A DNA stretch of 27,142 nucleotides from Thauera sp. (GCA_003446655.1 DMCZ01000217.1:21147-48288), one strand, 5' to 3'. Shown: positions 1 to 7,435, counted from the stretch's first letter. Numbers and translations are program-made. The notes: generated by a model from the sequence alone, not told the origin.

Positions 1-567
1 GGCCAGAAGGCACCGCTCAAACCCAAGGACATCTGGGCCATCCGTATTCATCTGCAGAACGCGCACGAAGTGCGCGACCTCGCCATGTTCAACCTCGCGA
101 TCGACAGCAAGCTCCGGGGCTGTGACCTCGTCAGCCTGCGGGTGCGCGACGTGACGCATGGAAACCAGGTGCTCTCACGCGCCATGGTCGTGCAGCGGAA
201 AACGCAGCGGCCTGTGCAGTTCGAACTGACCGAGCCGACGCGCACGGCCGTCGCTGCCTGGATCGCGAAGGCCGCCTTGAGGTCGGAAGACTTTCTCTTT
301 CCGAGCCGCTTGCACGACTCTCCGCATGTCTCTACCCGTCAGTACGCGAGGATCGTCGAGCACTGGGTGGTGGCCGCTGGCCTGGATCCTTCCGCTTACG
401 GTACGCACTCCATGCGGAGGACGAAGGCGACTTTGATCTACAAGCGCACGAAGAACCTGCGGGCGGTTCAGCTCCTGCTGGGTCACTCCAAGCTGGAGTC
501 TACGGTGCGGTACCTGGGCATCGAGGTGGATGACGCCTTGGAGATCTCCGAGCAGATTGAGATCTAA
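1..567 (+). CDS. Short tyrosine recombinase/integrase, 5' end outside the window
   Basis: This is the catalytic domain of a tyrosine recombinase that cuts and rejoins DNA through a tyrosine nucleophile. The reading frame is open from base 1, so the N-terminus lies outside the window. Visible family residues are the first arginine in SKLRGCDLV, a beta-hairpin lysine in QRKTQRPV, the HSMRR box (HxxR), the LLGH histidine and the tyrosine of VRYLGI, so the RKHRHY set is complete. By comparison with the homologue at 6763-7392, only about 22 residues are missing. It would then be a FimB-sized single-domain enzyme without an N-terminal SAM-like arm-binding domain. The two proteins differ at about 48 of 188 aligned positions. 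It is probably active, but its sites are unknown. Confidence 0.9.
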   Translation, partial: GQKAPLKPKDIWAIRIHLQNAHEVRDLAMFNLAIDSKLRGCDLVSLRVRDVTHGNQVLSRAMVVQRKTQRPVQFELTEPTRTAVAAWIAKAALRSEDFLFPSRLHDSPHVSTRQYARIVEHWVVAAGLDPSAYGTHSMRRTKATLIYKRTKNLRAVQLLLGHSKLESTVRYLGIEVDDALEISEQIEI

Positions 568-572
568 ACCCG

Positions 573-616
573 AAGCAGCCGCTTGCCAAACACCGTTCGC
601 CGGCAGGCGGCTGCTT
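573..616 (+). terminator. Stem-loop just after the first recombinase gene
   Basis: Bases 573-587 pair with 602-616 over 15 positions with one G·T wobble, leaving a 14-base loop. It starts six bases after the recombinase stop. No T-run follows, so it may be a terminator, a 3' mRNA-protecting hairpin, or a folded recombination site. The other recombinase gene is also followed by a stem-loop. Confidence 0.45.
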
Positions 617-888
617 ACGGCGGTGATGCTGAGAGGGTACTATCGGCCATCAGACGCCGTTCCCAACCGAGGGACACCCGCCGTTCGAGCGACTGGTCCG
701 ACCATAAAGTTGCCACACAATCTACGCTAACAGCTTGGCCCGGCCGGCCGCTGGACTTCTCAGCCCCACCCCAGCGACCGCAACGAGTCTGTCAGCGGGC
801 ATTGCCCTGAAACTATGGTCGAGTGACCGCACGTCGCTTCAGACTACGACCGGACCCGACTCGAAAGCGACTCAGGTGGTTCAGATCT
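617..888. other. Non-coding stretch with no recognisable gene
   Basis: Short reading frames exist on both strands, but none resembles a known family. The stretch separates the recombinase from a LysR fragment and is probably scrambled accessory DNA. Confidence 0.4.
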
Positions 889-1146
889 TCAAGCGGCAGT
901 TTCCTTGGCATCCACTCCAAAATTCGCCATCACAAAGTCAATGAAGCTTCGGAGTTTGGGTGTCATGCGTCGGTCGGGCGTGTACAGGATGTGCATGGGC
1001 CGCGTCGGTGCGTGGTCTTCGGGGAGGAAGGTCACCAACTGCCCGGATGCGAGATACTGTTCGACAGTCTCCAGGGGTTGCAGCAATACGCCGCAACCGG
1101 CGACGGCTGCGTCAATCAAAGCTTCGCCGCTATTAGTCAGCAAACA
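889..1146 (-). pseudogene. LysR-family regulator, C-terminal fragment only
   Basis: The minus-strand frame encodes the last part of a LysR effector-binding domain: a NSGEALIDAAVAGCGV segment, then LLQP, then a FIDFVMANFG helix before the stop. Similarity begins near 1146. Upstream on the minus strand the frame runs into sequence antisense to the tautomerase gene, so the helix-turn-helix and first effector subdomain are gone. This remnant is not a piece of the intact NahR-like gene at 1740, whose C-terminus is different. It probably once regulated a divergent operon, and the tautomerase gene starts just beyond the break. Confidence 0.75.
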
Positions 1147-1173
1147 TCCATTTTTCAACGTAAGGAGATTTTT

Positions 1174-1356
1174 ATGCCCGTCGTACGCGTTACCTGGTTT
1201 GAAGGGAAAGAAACAGCCACCAAACAAGCCGTTGCTGCCGAGATAACGGAGAGCATTGTTCGTAATACCGGCACAGACGCGAAGTACATCTACGTGATTT
1301 TCGAAGACGTGGCGCCTTCTGATTGGGCAGGAGAAGGAAAACTGTTCGGCGGCTGA
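1174..1356 (+). CDS. Small tautomerase of the 4-oxalocrotonate tautomerase superfamily
   Basis: This 60-residue protein has the superfamily hallmark of proline directly after the start methionine (MPVVRVTWFEGK), which becomes the catalytic N-terminal base. A strong ribosome-binding site (TAAGGAG, 1161-1167) fixes the start. It aligns end to end with the family, including the C-terminal DWAGEGKLF segment. The two arginines of true 4-oxalocrotonate tautomerase (Arg11 and Arg39) appear as lysine and tyrosine. It is therefore probably a DmpI/YwhB-like paralogue with an unassigned substrate. With a broken meta-pathway-type hydrolase at 6254-6630, it may be a leftover of an aromatic meta-cleavage cluster. 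The gene is intact but stands alone between a LysR fragment and an IS21 remnant. Confidence 0.82.
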   Translation: MPVVRVTWFEGKETATKQAVAAEITESIVRNTGTDAKYIYVIFEDVAPSDWAGEGKLFGG

Positions 1357-1430
1357 AGGCAAATCTTTCGATGCTGAATCTGACGGTGCGACCAACTGAT
1401 CGCACCGCTTCTCGAAGACATTGGTCTAGT

Positions 1431-1589
1431 ACGACCGACCTAAGCTTCGGCGAGCGGCCGAGCGTGATTGGCGACGCGACGGCAACCATGGCACTGCTCG
1501 ACCGGCTCACCCATCACCGCCACATCGTCTAGACGGGTAACGAGTTCTATCGTTTCCGTCAGAAGTCGGCCTGCACGCAGTCGTAAGTC
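1431..1589 (+). pseudogene. istB: IS21-family istB (transposition ATPase), C-terminal remnant
   Basis: Translation gives TTDLSFGERPSVIGDA, then TMALLDRLTHHRHIV, a TAG stop at 1530-1532, then TGNEFYRF in the same frame. This matches the conserved C-terminus of IstB, which normally reads SEWPSVFGD, LLDRLTHHC and TGNDSYRF, with glutamate where the stop now lies. The N-terminal AAA+ core and istA are absent. It is a dead fragment. Confidence 0.8.
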
Positions 1590-1727
1590 AAGGTCCGTCA
1601 GCAGCGTAAGCGCGGCAAAGTCAACGAGAACGAGCCGTTCTCATTGGCTGCTGCTGCATGACGAGCAGCTAAAGTGCTTAGGTAAACTTCAATGCGCACC
1701 ACTGGGTAGTTTTGGACGTGCGCGGAC
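1431..1727 (+). mobile_element. Right-end remnant of an IS21-family insertion sequence
   Basis: Downstream of the istB fragment, bases 1690-1727 (CTTCAATGCGCACCACTGGG, then TAGTTTTGGACGTGCGCGGA and CA) resemble the repeated terminal motifs that follow istB in IS21-like elements. The left half is missing. The presumed right end lies 12 bases before the start codon of the NahR-like regulator, so that gene's original upstream region has been replaced. The terminus assignment is from remembered family patterns, not an alignment. Confidence 0.55.
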
Positions 1728-1739
1728 AGGGGACGCCCT

Positions 1740-2663
1740 ATGGACCTGAAAGATTTCGATCTGAACCTGCTGCTGGTCTTCGACCAGTTGCTGAAGGAAA
1801 GGAAGGTCTCCAGCGTTGCGGACAGCCTCGGGGTCACCCAGCCTGCCGTGAGCCGCTCGCTCAAGCGCCTGCGTCAATTGCTCGGCGACGAATTGTTCTG
1901 TCGCACCGCCAGCGGAATGGAGCCAACCGCTTACGCCCGACACCTGGCCGAACCGATCGGCTATGCGCTCGACTCCCTGCGCCAGGCGATCGGGCAGGAG
2001 TTCAGCTTCGACCCCGCGAGCAGTCGCCGCACCTTCACGCTGCGGATAACGGACATCGGCGAGATCTACATCCTTCCGCGCCTCCTGCCACTCCTGGATG
2101 CGATGGCGCCCGGCGTGTCGGTCACGGTCGTGCGTGGCAACAATGAAACCCTGAAGGGCGAGATGGAGGCGGGTCGCATTGACCTCGCGATCGGACTCAT
2201 CGAAGGCCTCGAGTCGGGCTTCTTCCGGCGCCAACTCCTCAAGCAGGGCTACGTCTGCGTTTTCCGCCTGGGTCACCGGCTGGCCGGGCGGCCGATGTCG
2301 CTCGAGGACTACCTCGAGGCGGAGCATGCCGTCGTCAGCGCCGAGGGGACGGGGCACGCGCGTATCGACGAGATCATGGAGAAGCGGGGCTTGAAGCGGA
2401 AAGTGAGGCTCAGGGTACCCAGCTATGCGAGCCTGGAGCACCTGCTGCAGAGCACCGATCTGGTCGCGACCGTCCCTGAAGTGCTCGTCCACCCCAAGGT
2501 CTATCCCTTGGCCCTCGCATATTCGAAGCATCCGGTCGAGCTACCGCGGCTGTCGATCAACCAGTTCTGGCATGCGCGCTTTCATCGCGATCCGGCGAAC
2601 AAGTGGTTGCGCAACCTGATCGCCGACCAGTGCGAGCTGCCCGAGATCGACAGCATCGCCTGA
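1740..2663 (+). CDS. NahR/NagR-like LysR-type transcriptional regulator
   Basis: This 307-residue LysR regulator has an N-terminal winged helix-turn-helix (residues about 5-65; DLNLLLVFDQLL, then SLGVTQPAVSRSLKRLRQLL) and a C-terminal effector-binding domain. Family-specific stretches MEPTAYARHLAEP, FTLRITDIGEIY and INQFWHARFH mark it as a relative of NahR, which switches on naphthalene/salicylate genes in response to salicylate. An AGGGGA ribosome-binding site precedes the ATG at 1740. It lies on the same strand as the monooxygenase it probably controls, 358 bases upstream of it, rather than divergently as is common in the family. An IS21 remnant ends 12 bases before its start, so its expression may depend on IS-derived sequence. 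The inducer is inferred to be a hydroxylated benzoate. Confidence 0.88.
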   Translation: MDLKDFDLNLLLVFDQLLKERKVSSVADSLGVTQPAVSRSLKRLRQLLGDELFCRTASGMEPTAYARHLAEPIGYALDSLRQAIGQEFSFDPASSRRTFTLRITDIGEIYILPRLLPLLDAMAPGVSVTVVRGNNETLKGEMEAGRIDLAIGLIEGLESGFFRRQLLKQGYVCVFRLGHRLAGRPMSLEDYLEAEHAVVSAEGTGHARIDEIMEKRGLKRKVRLRVPSYASLEHLLQSTDLVATVPEVLVHPKVYPLALAYSKHPVELPRLSINQFWHARFHRDPANKWLRNLIADQCELPEIDSIA

Positions 2664-3021
2664 GCACTCCACCCGGCCATTGACAAGGGCGAGCCGACCC
2701 GCGCTGACGGTGCGGGCCGAGCGTCACGTGCGCCGCGGCCCGGCCGGGCGCAAACGCCGTGTCGCGGACCCTACTATTACTTCCAGTTATACCCAGTATC
2801 TCAAACAGTCCATTGAGTCATGTTGGTCGGCTCACTAAGCTGCGTTTGTCGGTTTTGTGCACGAATCTCGAGAGTTGATCTACCTGAAGGCTCAAGGAGC
2901 TGGGCGGTGAAAGCGTCGAGTTCGACTCAATTCTTGCGATGACGAACTGCTGCGCGCAACGGGCCGCCGAATTCCGGATGGCCGTTGCGCACGGTGACCC
3001 ACCACAGGAAGGAGAACTGGA
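2664..3021 (+). promoter_or_regulatory. Presumed promoter/operator region of the monooxygenase gene
   Basis: This 358-base gene-free gap holds no convincing reading frame. It is locally AT-richer at 2771-2850. CTCAA (2800-2804) and TTGAG (2813-2817) form an inverted repeat with an 8-base spacer, in the size range of a LysR binding site and so a candidate operator for the upstream regulator. A strong ribosome-binding site, GGAAGGAG, lies at 3006-3013. I could not place a confident -35/-10 pair. Confidence 0.4.
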
Positions 3022-4236
3022 ATGACTACAAGAAACTGGAAGATTGCCGTCGTCGGTGCAGGTATCGGTGGCCTGACCCTCGCCCTTGCCCTGCGCCAGC
3101 ATGGCATCGACGTTGAACTCTATGAACAGGCGCCGGAGTTGAGGGAGGTCGGTGCGGCCGTGGCGCTGTCGGCAAATGCGACACGCTTCTATGACCGGAT
3201 CGGCCTGCGCAGTCAGTTCGACGAGGTCTGTTTCTCCATTTCGACCCTGATCTACCGCGATGGACGCGACGGCCGTGTCATTGGCCGCCACAGTGGTGCG
3301 CCGGACTACGAGGGCCAGTTCGGCGCCTGCTACTGGGGCATTCATCGTGCCGACCTGCAGGCCATCCTGTCGCGCGCCGTCGGCATGGAGCATATTCACC
3401 TCGGCAAGCGCGTCAGCGACCTCAAGGACAACGGCAACGAGGTCGTGCTCGAGTTCGATGACGGCAGTTCCGCGCGCGCCGACCTGGTGATCGGCGGCGA
3501 TGGTGCGCGTTCCGTCGTGCGCCGCTGGATGCTCGGTTATGACGACGCCCTGTACTCGGGCTGCTCGGGCTTCCGCGGCATCGTCCCGCCCGAGATGCTC
3601 GACCTGCTGCCCGACCCCGAAGCCATCCAGTTCTGGATCGGCCCGGGCGCCCACCTGCTGCATTACCCGATCGGCAACGGCGACCAGAACTTCCTGCTGG
3701 TCGAGCGCAGCCCCTCGCCGTGGCCGGTGCGCGAGTGGGTGACCGGCGCCGAGCAGGGCGAACAGCTGCAGCGCTTCGCCGATTGGCACCCGGCGGTAGT
3801 ACAGATGATCAGCGCCGTGCCCACCAGCCAGCGCTGGGCCTTGTTCCACCGGCCGCCGCTGGGGCGCTGGACGCGCGGCCGGGTGACCCTGCTCGGCGAC
3901 GCCGCGCACGCGCTGGTGCCGCACCATGGCCAGGGCGCCAACCAGTCCATCGAGGACGCGGTGGTGCTGGCGGCGCAACTCGCCGAAAAGGGCCCGGCAC
4001 GCTTCGAGCAGGCGCTGGAGGATTACGAGCACCTGCGCCGCGGCCGTACCCGCAAGGTCCAGTTCGCCTCGATCTCGACCGCCGATGTCCTGCACCTGCC
4101 CGACGGCCCCGCTGCCGACGTGCGCAATGCCCGCTTCGCGGATCGCGAGGAGATGATGAATCACCTCGGCTGGATCCACGACTTCGATCCGGCCACCCAG
4201 ATTCCGAGCGAGCGACAAGGCGGCACCTGGCTGTAA
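3022..4236 (+). CDS. FAD-dependent aromatic hydroxylase (salicylate / 3-hydroxybenzoate 6-hydroxylase type)
   Basis: This 404-residue single-component flavoprotein monooxygenase uses NAD(P)H and O2 to hydroxylate an aromatic acid. It shows the three class A fingerprints: the N-terminal GAGIGG dinucleotide motif (residues 12-17), the central DLVIGGDGARS motif, and the GDAAHALVPHHGQGANQSIE flavin-binding motif near residue 292. Length and motifs match salicylate 1-hydroxylase and 3-hydroxybenzoate 6-hydroxylase, and the sequence alone does not separate them. A NahR-like regulator upstream and an aromatic-acid symporter downstream support a hydroxybenzoate substrate. The product would be catechol or gentisate, but no ring-cleavage gene is in the window. 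A strong ribosome-binding site supports the ATG at 3022. The gene appears intact. Confidence 0.88.
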   Translation: MTTRNWKIAVVGAGIGGLTLALALRQHGIDVELYEQAPELREVGAAVALSANATRFYDRIGLRSQFDEVCFSISTLIYRDGRDGRVIGRHSGAPDYEGQFGACYWGIHRADLQAILSRAVGMEHIHLGKRVSDLKDNGNEVVLEFDDGSSARADLVIGGDGARSVVRRWMLGYDDALYSGCSGFRGIVPPEMLDLLPDPEAIQFWIGPGAHLLHYPIGNGDQNFLLVERSPSPWPVREWVTGAEQGEQLQRFADWHPAVVQMISAVPTSQRWALFHRPPLGRWTRGRVTLLGDAAHALVPHHGQGANQSIEDAVVLAAQLAEKGPARFEQALEDYEHLRRGRTRKVQFASISTADVLHLPDGPAADVRNARFADREEMMNHLGWIHDFDPATQIPSERQGGTWL

Positions 4237-4246
4237 GCGAAGTGCT

Positions 4247-4284
4247 GTGTTCGCGCGCCCACCCTCGGGTCGGCGCGCGAACGC
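4247..4284 (+). terminator. Strong stem-loop after the monooxygenase
   Basis: TTCGCGCGCC (4250-4259) and GGCGCGCGAA (4272-4281) are perfect complements with a 12-base loop, and three more flanking pairs, one a wobble, extend the stem. It begins about 10 bases after the stop codon. There is no T-run, so it may attenuate read-through into the transporter gene or protect the 3' end of the message. Confidence 0.55.
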
Positions 4285-4586
4285 GGCCCTTGCCGCGCCA
4301 GGCGCGCGCTTCAAACCAACAAGAAGAAGAGAGAGGAGACAGGCTGGTTGCTTGCGCAACCGAGCTCTCGACCGCTGCTGCGCTGTCGGCGCGCGGGTCC
4401 GTCGCCAGCCGCTCGCTGCGGCGCCGCGAATTGCGGGCCGCACGCTCATTCGAGCCGCGTGCAACGGCAGCGAGCCTCTCCGGGCAGCAAGACTTGCCGG
4501 CATTCGCGGCCACGGGCGTCGTCCTCCGAGGCGTCGCACCGCCGCGTCCGGCCCGACAGACGAATGGCTCACGAGAGATCGACAAA
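4285..4586 (+). other. Gap between monooxygenase and transporter with a stranded ribosome-binding-site-like tract
   Basis: A purine-rich tract, AAGAAGAAGAGAGAGGAGAC (4321-4340), resembles a strong ribosome-binding site, but no ATG follows it. A perfect GGTTGC/GCAACC hairpin sits right behind it (4346-4361), and the transporter starts only at 4587. No coding region is recognisable. This may be a transporter leader split by an insertion, or a degenerate gene. Confidence 0.35.
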
Positions 4587-5954
4587 ATGCGTCAGTTAGA
4601 TGTTCACAAGATCGCCGACGAGGCGAAGTTCAATGGTTTTCATGGCGTCATCCTGGCGTGGTGCGCCCTGATCATCATTTTTGACGGCTACGACCTTGCC
4701 GTCGCAGGCATTGCGATGCCGGCAATCATGCAGGAGATGGGCGTCAGCGCCACCCAGGCCGGATTCATGGCGAGCTCGGCGTTGTTCGGCATGATGTTCG
4801 GCGCCATCTTCCTGGGCACGCTTGCCGACCGCATCGGCCGGCGCCGGGTGATCGCGATCTGCATCGTGCTGTTCAGTGTCTTTACCGCCGCGGCGGGGCT
4901 GACCACCGATCCCGTCACCTTCGGTGTGTTGCGTTTCATCGCCGGACTCGGCATTGGCGGGGTCATGCCGAACGTGGTTGCAGAGATGAGCGAATACGCC
5001 CCGCGCCGCATGCGGGCCACGCTCGTGGCGCTGATGTTCAGCGGCTACGCGGTGGGCGGCATGCTGGCGGCCCTGCTGGGCAAGGCCATGATCGCCAGTT
5101 ACGGCTGGCAGTCGGTCTTCTACGCGGCGCTGGCGCCGGTCGTCCTCATCCCCTTCATCCTGCGCTCGCTGCCGGAGTCCATGCCCTTCCTGCTGCGCGT
5201 CGGTCGCTTCGAGGAACTGAAGGCGATCGTCGCTCGCATCGATCCGAGCTATCGACCGCTCGCGACCGACCGCTTTGCGCTCCCGGCCGAGGATCGCTCG
5301 GACAAGGCGCCCGTCCATCATCTGTTCTCCGAGGGCCGTGGCTTCAGCACCGTGATGCTGTGGCTGGCCTTCTTCATGTGCCTGTTCATGATCTACGCCC
5401 TGAGTACCTGGCTCACCAAGCTGATGGCCACGGCGGGCTACAGCCTGGGGTCGGCGATGAGCTTCGTCTTGGTACTCAATCTCGGCGCGATCATCGGCGC
5501 CGTGGGCGGCGGCTGGCTTGCCGACCGCTTCAGGATCAAGCGGGTGCTGATCGGCATGTATCTGCTCGCCGCAGCCTCGATCAGCCTGCTCGGCCAGCCG
5601 ATGCCGACGCCATTGCTGTTCCTCGTCGTTGGCCTGGCAGGTGCCAGCACCATCGGCACCCAGATCGTGACCAATGCCTATGCGGCGCAGTTCTACCCGC
5701 TGGCGATCCGCTCCACCGGCCTGGGGTGGGCGCTTGGTATCGGTCGCACCGGTGCCATCCTCGCGCCGATCCTGATTGGCGTCCTCGTCGGCATGTCCCT
5801 GCCCCTGGAGCTGAACTTCGTGGCGATCGCACTGCCTGCGCTGTTTGCGGCACTGGCCATCGCTCTGGTGAACAACAAGGTCTCCGCCTACGAGCACCAC
5901 GAAGACGTCTCTGCCTCCCTTCCTGATAACGCAGAGGCACTCAGGAAGGCCTGA
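4587..5954 (+). CDS. Aromatic acid:H+ symporter, MFS (AAHS family, PcaK/BenK-like)
   Basis: This 455-residue inner-membrane transporter has the 12-helix MFS layout. AAHS signatures are the first-helix motif FDGYDLAVAGIAMP, with aspartates in the membrane segment, GTLADRIGRRRV between helices 2 and 3, and the second-half copy GGGWLADRFRIKRV. It should import an aromatic acid with protons and feed the hydroxylase upstream. The chosen ATG is the first methionine before the family N-terminus (HKIADEAKFNGFH). Its ribosome-binding site, GAGAGA, is weak. Earlier in-frame sequence merely overlaps the hydroxylase. A stem-loop and a 350-base gap separate it from the hydroxylase, so tight co-transcription is not assured. 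The exact substrate is inferred from context. Confidence 0.9.
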   Translation: MRQLDVHKIADEAKFNGFHGVILAWCALIIIFDGYDLAVAGIAMPAIMQEMGVSATQAGFMASSALFGMMFGAIFLGTLADRIGRRRVIAICIVLFSVFTAAAGLTTDPVTFGVLRFIAGLGIGGVMPNVVAEMSEYAPRRMRATLVALMFSGYAVGGMLAALLGKAMIASYGWQSVFYAALAPVVLIPFILRSLPESMPFLLRVGRFEELKAIVARIDPSYRPLATDRFALPAEDRSDKAPVHHLFSEGRGFSTVMLWLAFFMCLFMIYALSTWLTKLMATAGYSLGSAMSFVLVLNLGAIIGAVGGGWLADRFRIKRVLIGMYLLAAASISLLGQPMPTPLLFLVVGLAGASTIGTQIVTNAYAAQFYPLAIRSTGLGWALGIGRTGAILAPILIGVLVGMSLPLELNFVAIALPALFAALAIALVNNKVSAYEHHEDVSASLPDNAEALRKA

Positions 5955-5975
5955 CGGCGATCGTTACCTGCTACT

Positions 5976-6004
5976 GGGCGCCCGCGGTCGGTCGCGGGTC
6001 GCCC
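5976..6004 (+). terminator. Stem-loop downstream of the transporter
   Basis: GGGCGCCCGCG pairs with CGCGGGTCGCCC through an 11-pair stem with a single bulged T and a 6-base loop, 21 bases after the stop codon. It is GC-rich without an immediate T-run. It is a plausible end of the catabolic transcript. Confidence 0.5.
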
Positions 6005-6253
6005 ATCGCGTCGTTGGCGCCGTCCTCGTTTGTTAAAGTTGCGAGTAGCCCACTCCGAGTAGCCAGCGTACAGATTGGTGCGCTCGGATAGCGCGTGTAG
6101 GTACTAGGCCGAGCAGCCGCTGGCGTCTGCGCTCGAGATCCTGCTCGGCCTAGTCGCGGAGGTGCCGACGCCGTTGCCTAAGCGTAATCTACCACTGCCC
6201 TTCGGCAGCCGGCGCCGCAATGTGGTCGTTGGGCGGCGCTTCCATGCGCCCCA
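6005..6253. other. Gene-free stretch upstream of the hydrolase remnant
   Basis: No recognisable coding sequence on either strand. It contains the long inverted repeat at 6103-6154 and little else that I can identify. Confidence 0.35.
6103..6154. repeat. 14-bp perfect inverted repeat with a 24-base spacer
   Basis: ACTAGGCCGAGCAG (6103-6116) and CTGCTCGGCCTAGT (6141-6154) are exact reverse complements around a 24-base spacer. It lies in otherwise featureless DNA between the transporter and a second recombinase gene. Candidates are a transcription terminator, a recombinase binding-site pair, or the end of a lost mobile element. Confidence 0.7.
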
Positions 6254-6630
6254 TCAGATGGGCATGGGCGACTGTAAAGTGCAGGGAGCAGTCCAACGGC
6301 GGGGGCTGATTGGCTGCGCTTCGGTGAGGAAATCACTGACCAGGCGGGCGAAACGTGCTCAATCTTCGATCTGCGTCGAGTGCCCGCAGCGACTGAAGTC
6401 GTGTAGCTGGGAGCCGGGGATCAGATGTAAGAACTTGAGCGAGGTCGACAGCAGGATTGCCTGGTCGTCGCGGCCGTAGATGATCAGCGTCACATGCGGC
6501 AGTGACGCGACGTCCGCCTCCGGGCTCGCCATCGCGTCCACCCAGCGCTGGCGCGTCGCGGGAGCATCGCCGAGAAGGCCTCCTGGAAGCCGGGCTCGGT
6601 GCTGGCCTCATCTTCACTCTGAAACATCCC
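6254..6630 (-). pseudogene. Alpha/beta hydrolase (meta-cleavage product type), broken C-terminal remnant
   Basis: Read on the minus strand, the fragment runs FQSEDEASTEPGFQEAFSAM, shifts frame near 6570, continues RQRWVDAMASPEADVASLPH, then LIIYGRDDQAILLSTSLKFL and FSRCGHSTQIED, hits a TGA at 6359-6361, and resumes ARFARLVSDFLTEAQ. The GRDD and GxCGH-like (SRCGHSTQIE) segments carry the Asp and His of the Ser-Asp-His triad. These are typical of 2-hydroxymuconic semialdehyde-type hydrolases. The nucleophile half is missing. At least one frameshift and one stop make it non-functional. It points to a former aromatic meta-cleavage cluster here. Confidence 0.78.
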
Positions 6631-6762
6631 ATTGGACTTCCAGAGCGACGGCTGTCTCTTGTGGCTCGTTCAGCGACCGCTCGACCAATACCCGACTACT
6701 CTCCTGGAGAAGCTCGAAGTTCCACACTGGTACTCCCTTCAACCGAAAAGAGGGAGCTCATC

Positions 6763-7392
6763 ATGAACACGACGACGAACACAGCGGCTTCGGCGCATGG
6801 CCCTTGGAACAGGGGCAAGCTCGTTGGCCAGAAGGCGCCCTTGAAGCTCAAGGAAATCTGGGCGATCCGCGTCCGCCTGCAACTGGGAAAGAACCTGCGC
6901 GACCTCGCGCTCTTCGACCTGGCAATCGACAGCAAGCTGCGGGGCTGCGATCTGGTCAAACTGCGGGTACGTGATGTCGCTCACGGCGATCAGGTTGCCT
7001 CGCGGGCGATGGTGATGCAGCAGAAGACCCAGCGTCCTGTGCAGTTCGAGATCACCGAGCAGACGCGCGACGCGCTGAAGAACTGGATTGGCGCGGCGAA
7101 GCTTCGTTGCGAGAGCTTCCTGTTTCCACGCCGCCTGCATAAGTCCGAACATCTGTCGACCCGGCAGTACGGAAGAATCGTCGACGGCTGGGTCACGTCA
7201 ATCGGCCTGGACCCGAGCGCCTACGGGACCCACTCGATGCGGCGGACGAAGGCTTCGTTGATCTACCGTCGCACGGGGAATCTGCGTGCGGTCCAGTTGC
7301 TACTTGGTCACACGAAGATCGAGAGCACCGTGAGATACCTCGGGATTGAGGTCGATGACGCGCTGGAAATGGCGGAGCGTACCGAGGTGTGA
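6763..7392 (+). CDS. Short tyrosine recombinase/integrase, complete
   Basis: This 209-residue protein is made almost entirely of a tyrosine-recombinase catalytic domain. It carries Arg60 (SKLRGCDL), the hairpin lysine Lys88 (QKTQRPV), HSMR at 157-160, His183 (LLGH) and the nucleophile Tyr192 (VRYLGI). There is no separate N-terminal DNA-binding domain, as in FimB/FimE-size enzymes. The start is the ATG at 6763, with AGGGAG at 6751-6756 as ribosome-binding site. The upstream open frame has no family similarity. It shares about 140 of 188 residues with the copy at 1-567 and lies in the same orientation, so the two genes form a 0.6-kb diverged direct repeat around the catabolic block. The target sites are unknown. 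Confidence 0.92.
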   Translation: MNTTTNTAASAHGPWNRGKLVGQKAPLKLKEIWAIRVRLQLGKNLRDLALFDLAIDSKLRGCDLVKLRVRDVAHGDQVASRAMVMQQKTQRPVQFEITEQTRDALKNWIGAAKLRCESFLFPRRLHKSEHLSTRQYGRIVDGWVTSIGLDPSAYGTHSMRRTKASLIYRRTGNLRAVQLLLGHTKIESTVRYLGIEVDDALEMAERTEV

Positions 7393-7405
7393 TCCAGTGA
7401 CGGGT

Positions 7406-7435
7406 GAGCGACGGCCGCCACGCCGGCGGTCGCTC
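7406..7435 (+). terminator. Stem-loop after the second recombinase
   Basis: GAGCGA (7406-7411) pairs with TCGCTC (7430-7435), and CCGCC (7415-7419) with GGCGG (7425-7429), with a 3-base bulge and a 5-base loop. It starts 14 bases after the stop codon. No T-run follows. Confidence 0.45.

Noticed and set aside
2680..2708. TTGACA -35 box just after the NahR-like gene
   Set aside because: No -10-like hexamer lies at 15-19 bases downstream, and it is over 300 bases from the next start codon.
6042..6066. Two copies of GAGTAGCC close together
   Set aside because: An 8-base direct repeat is too short to interpret and has no associated gene or symmetry.
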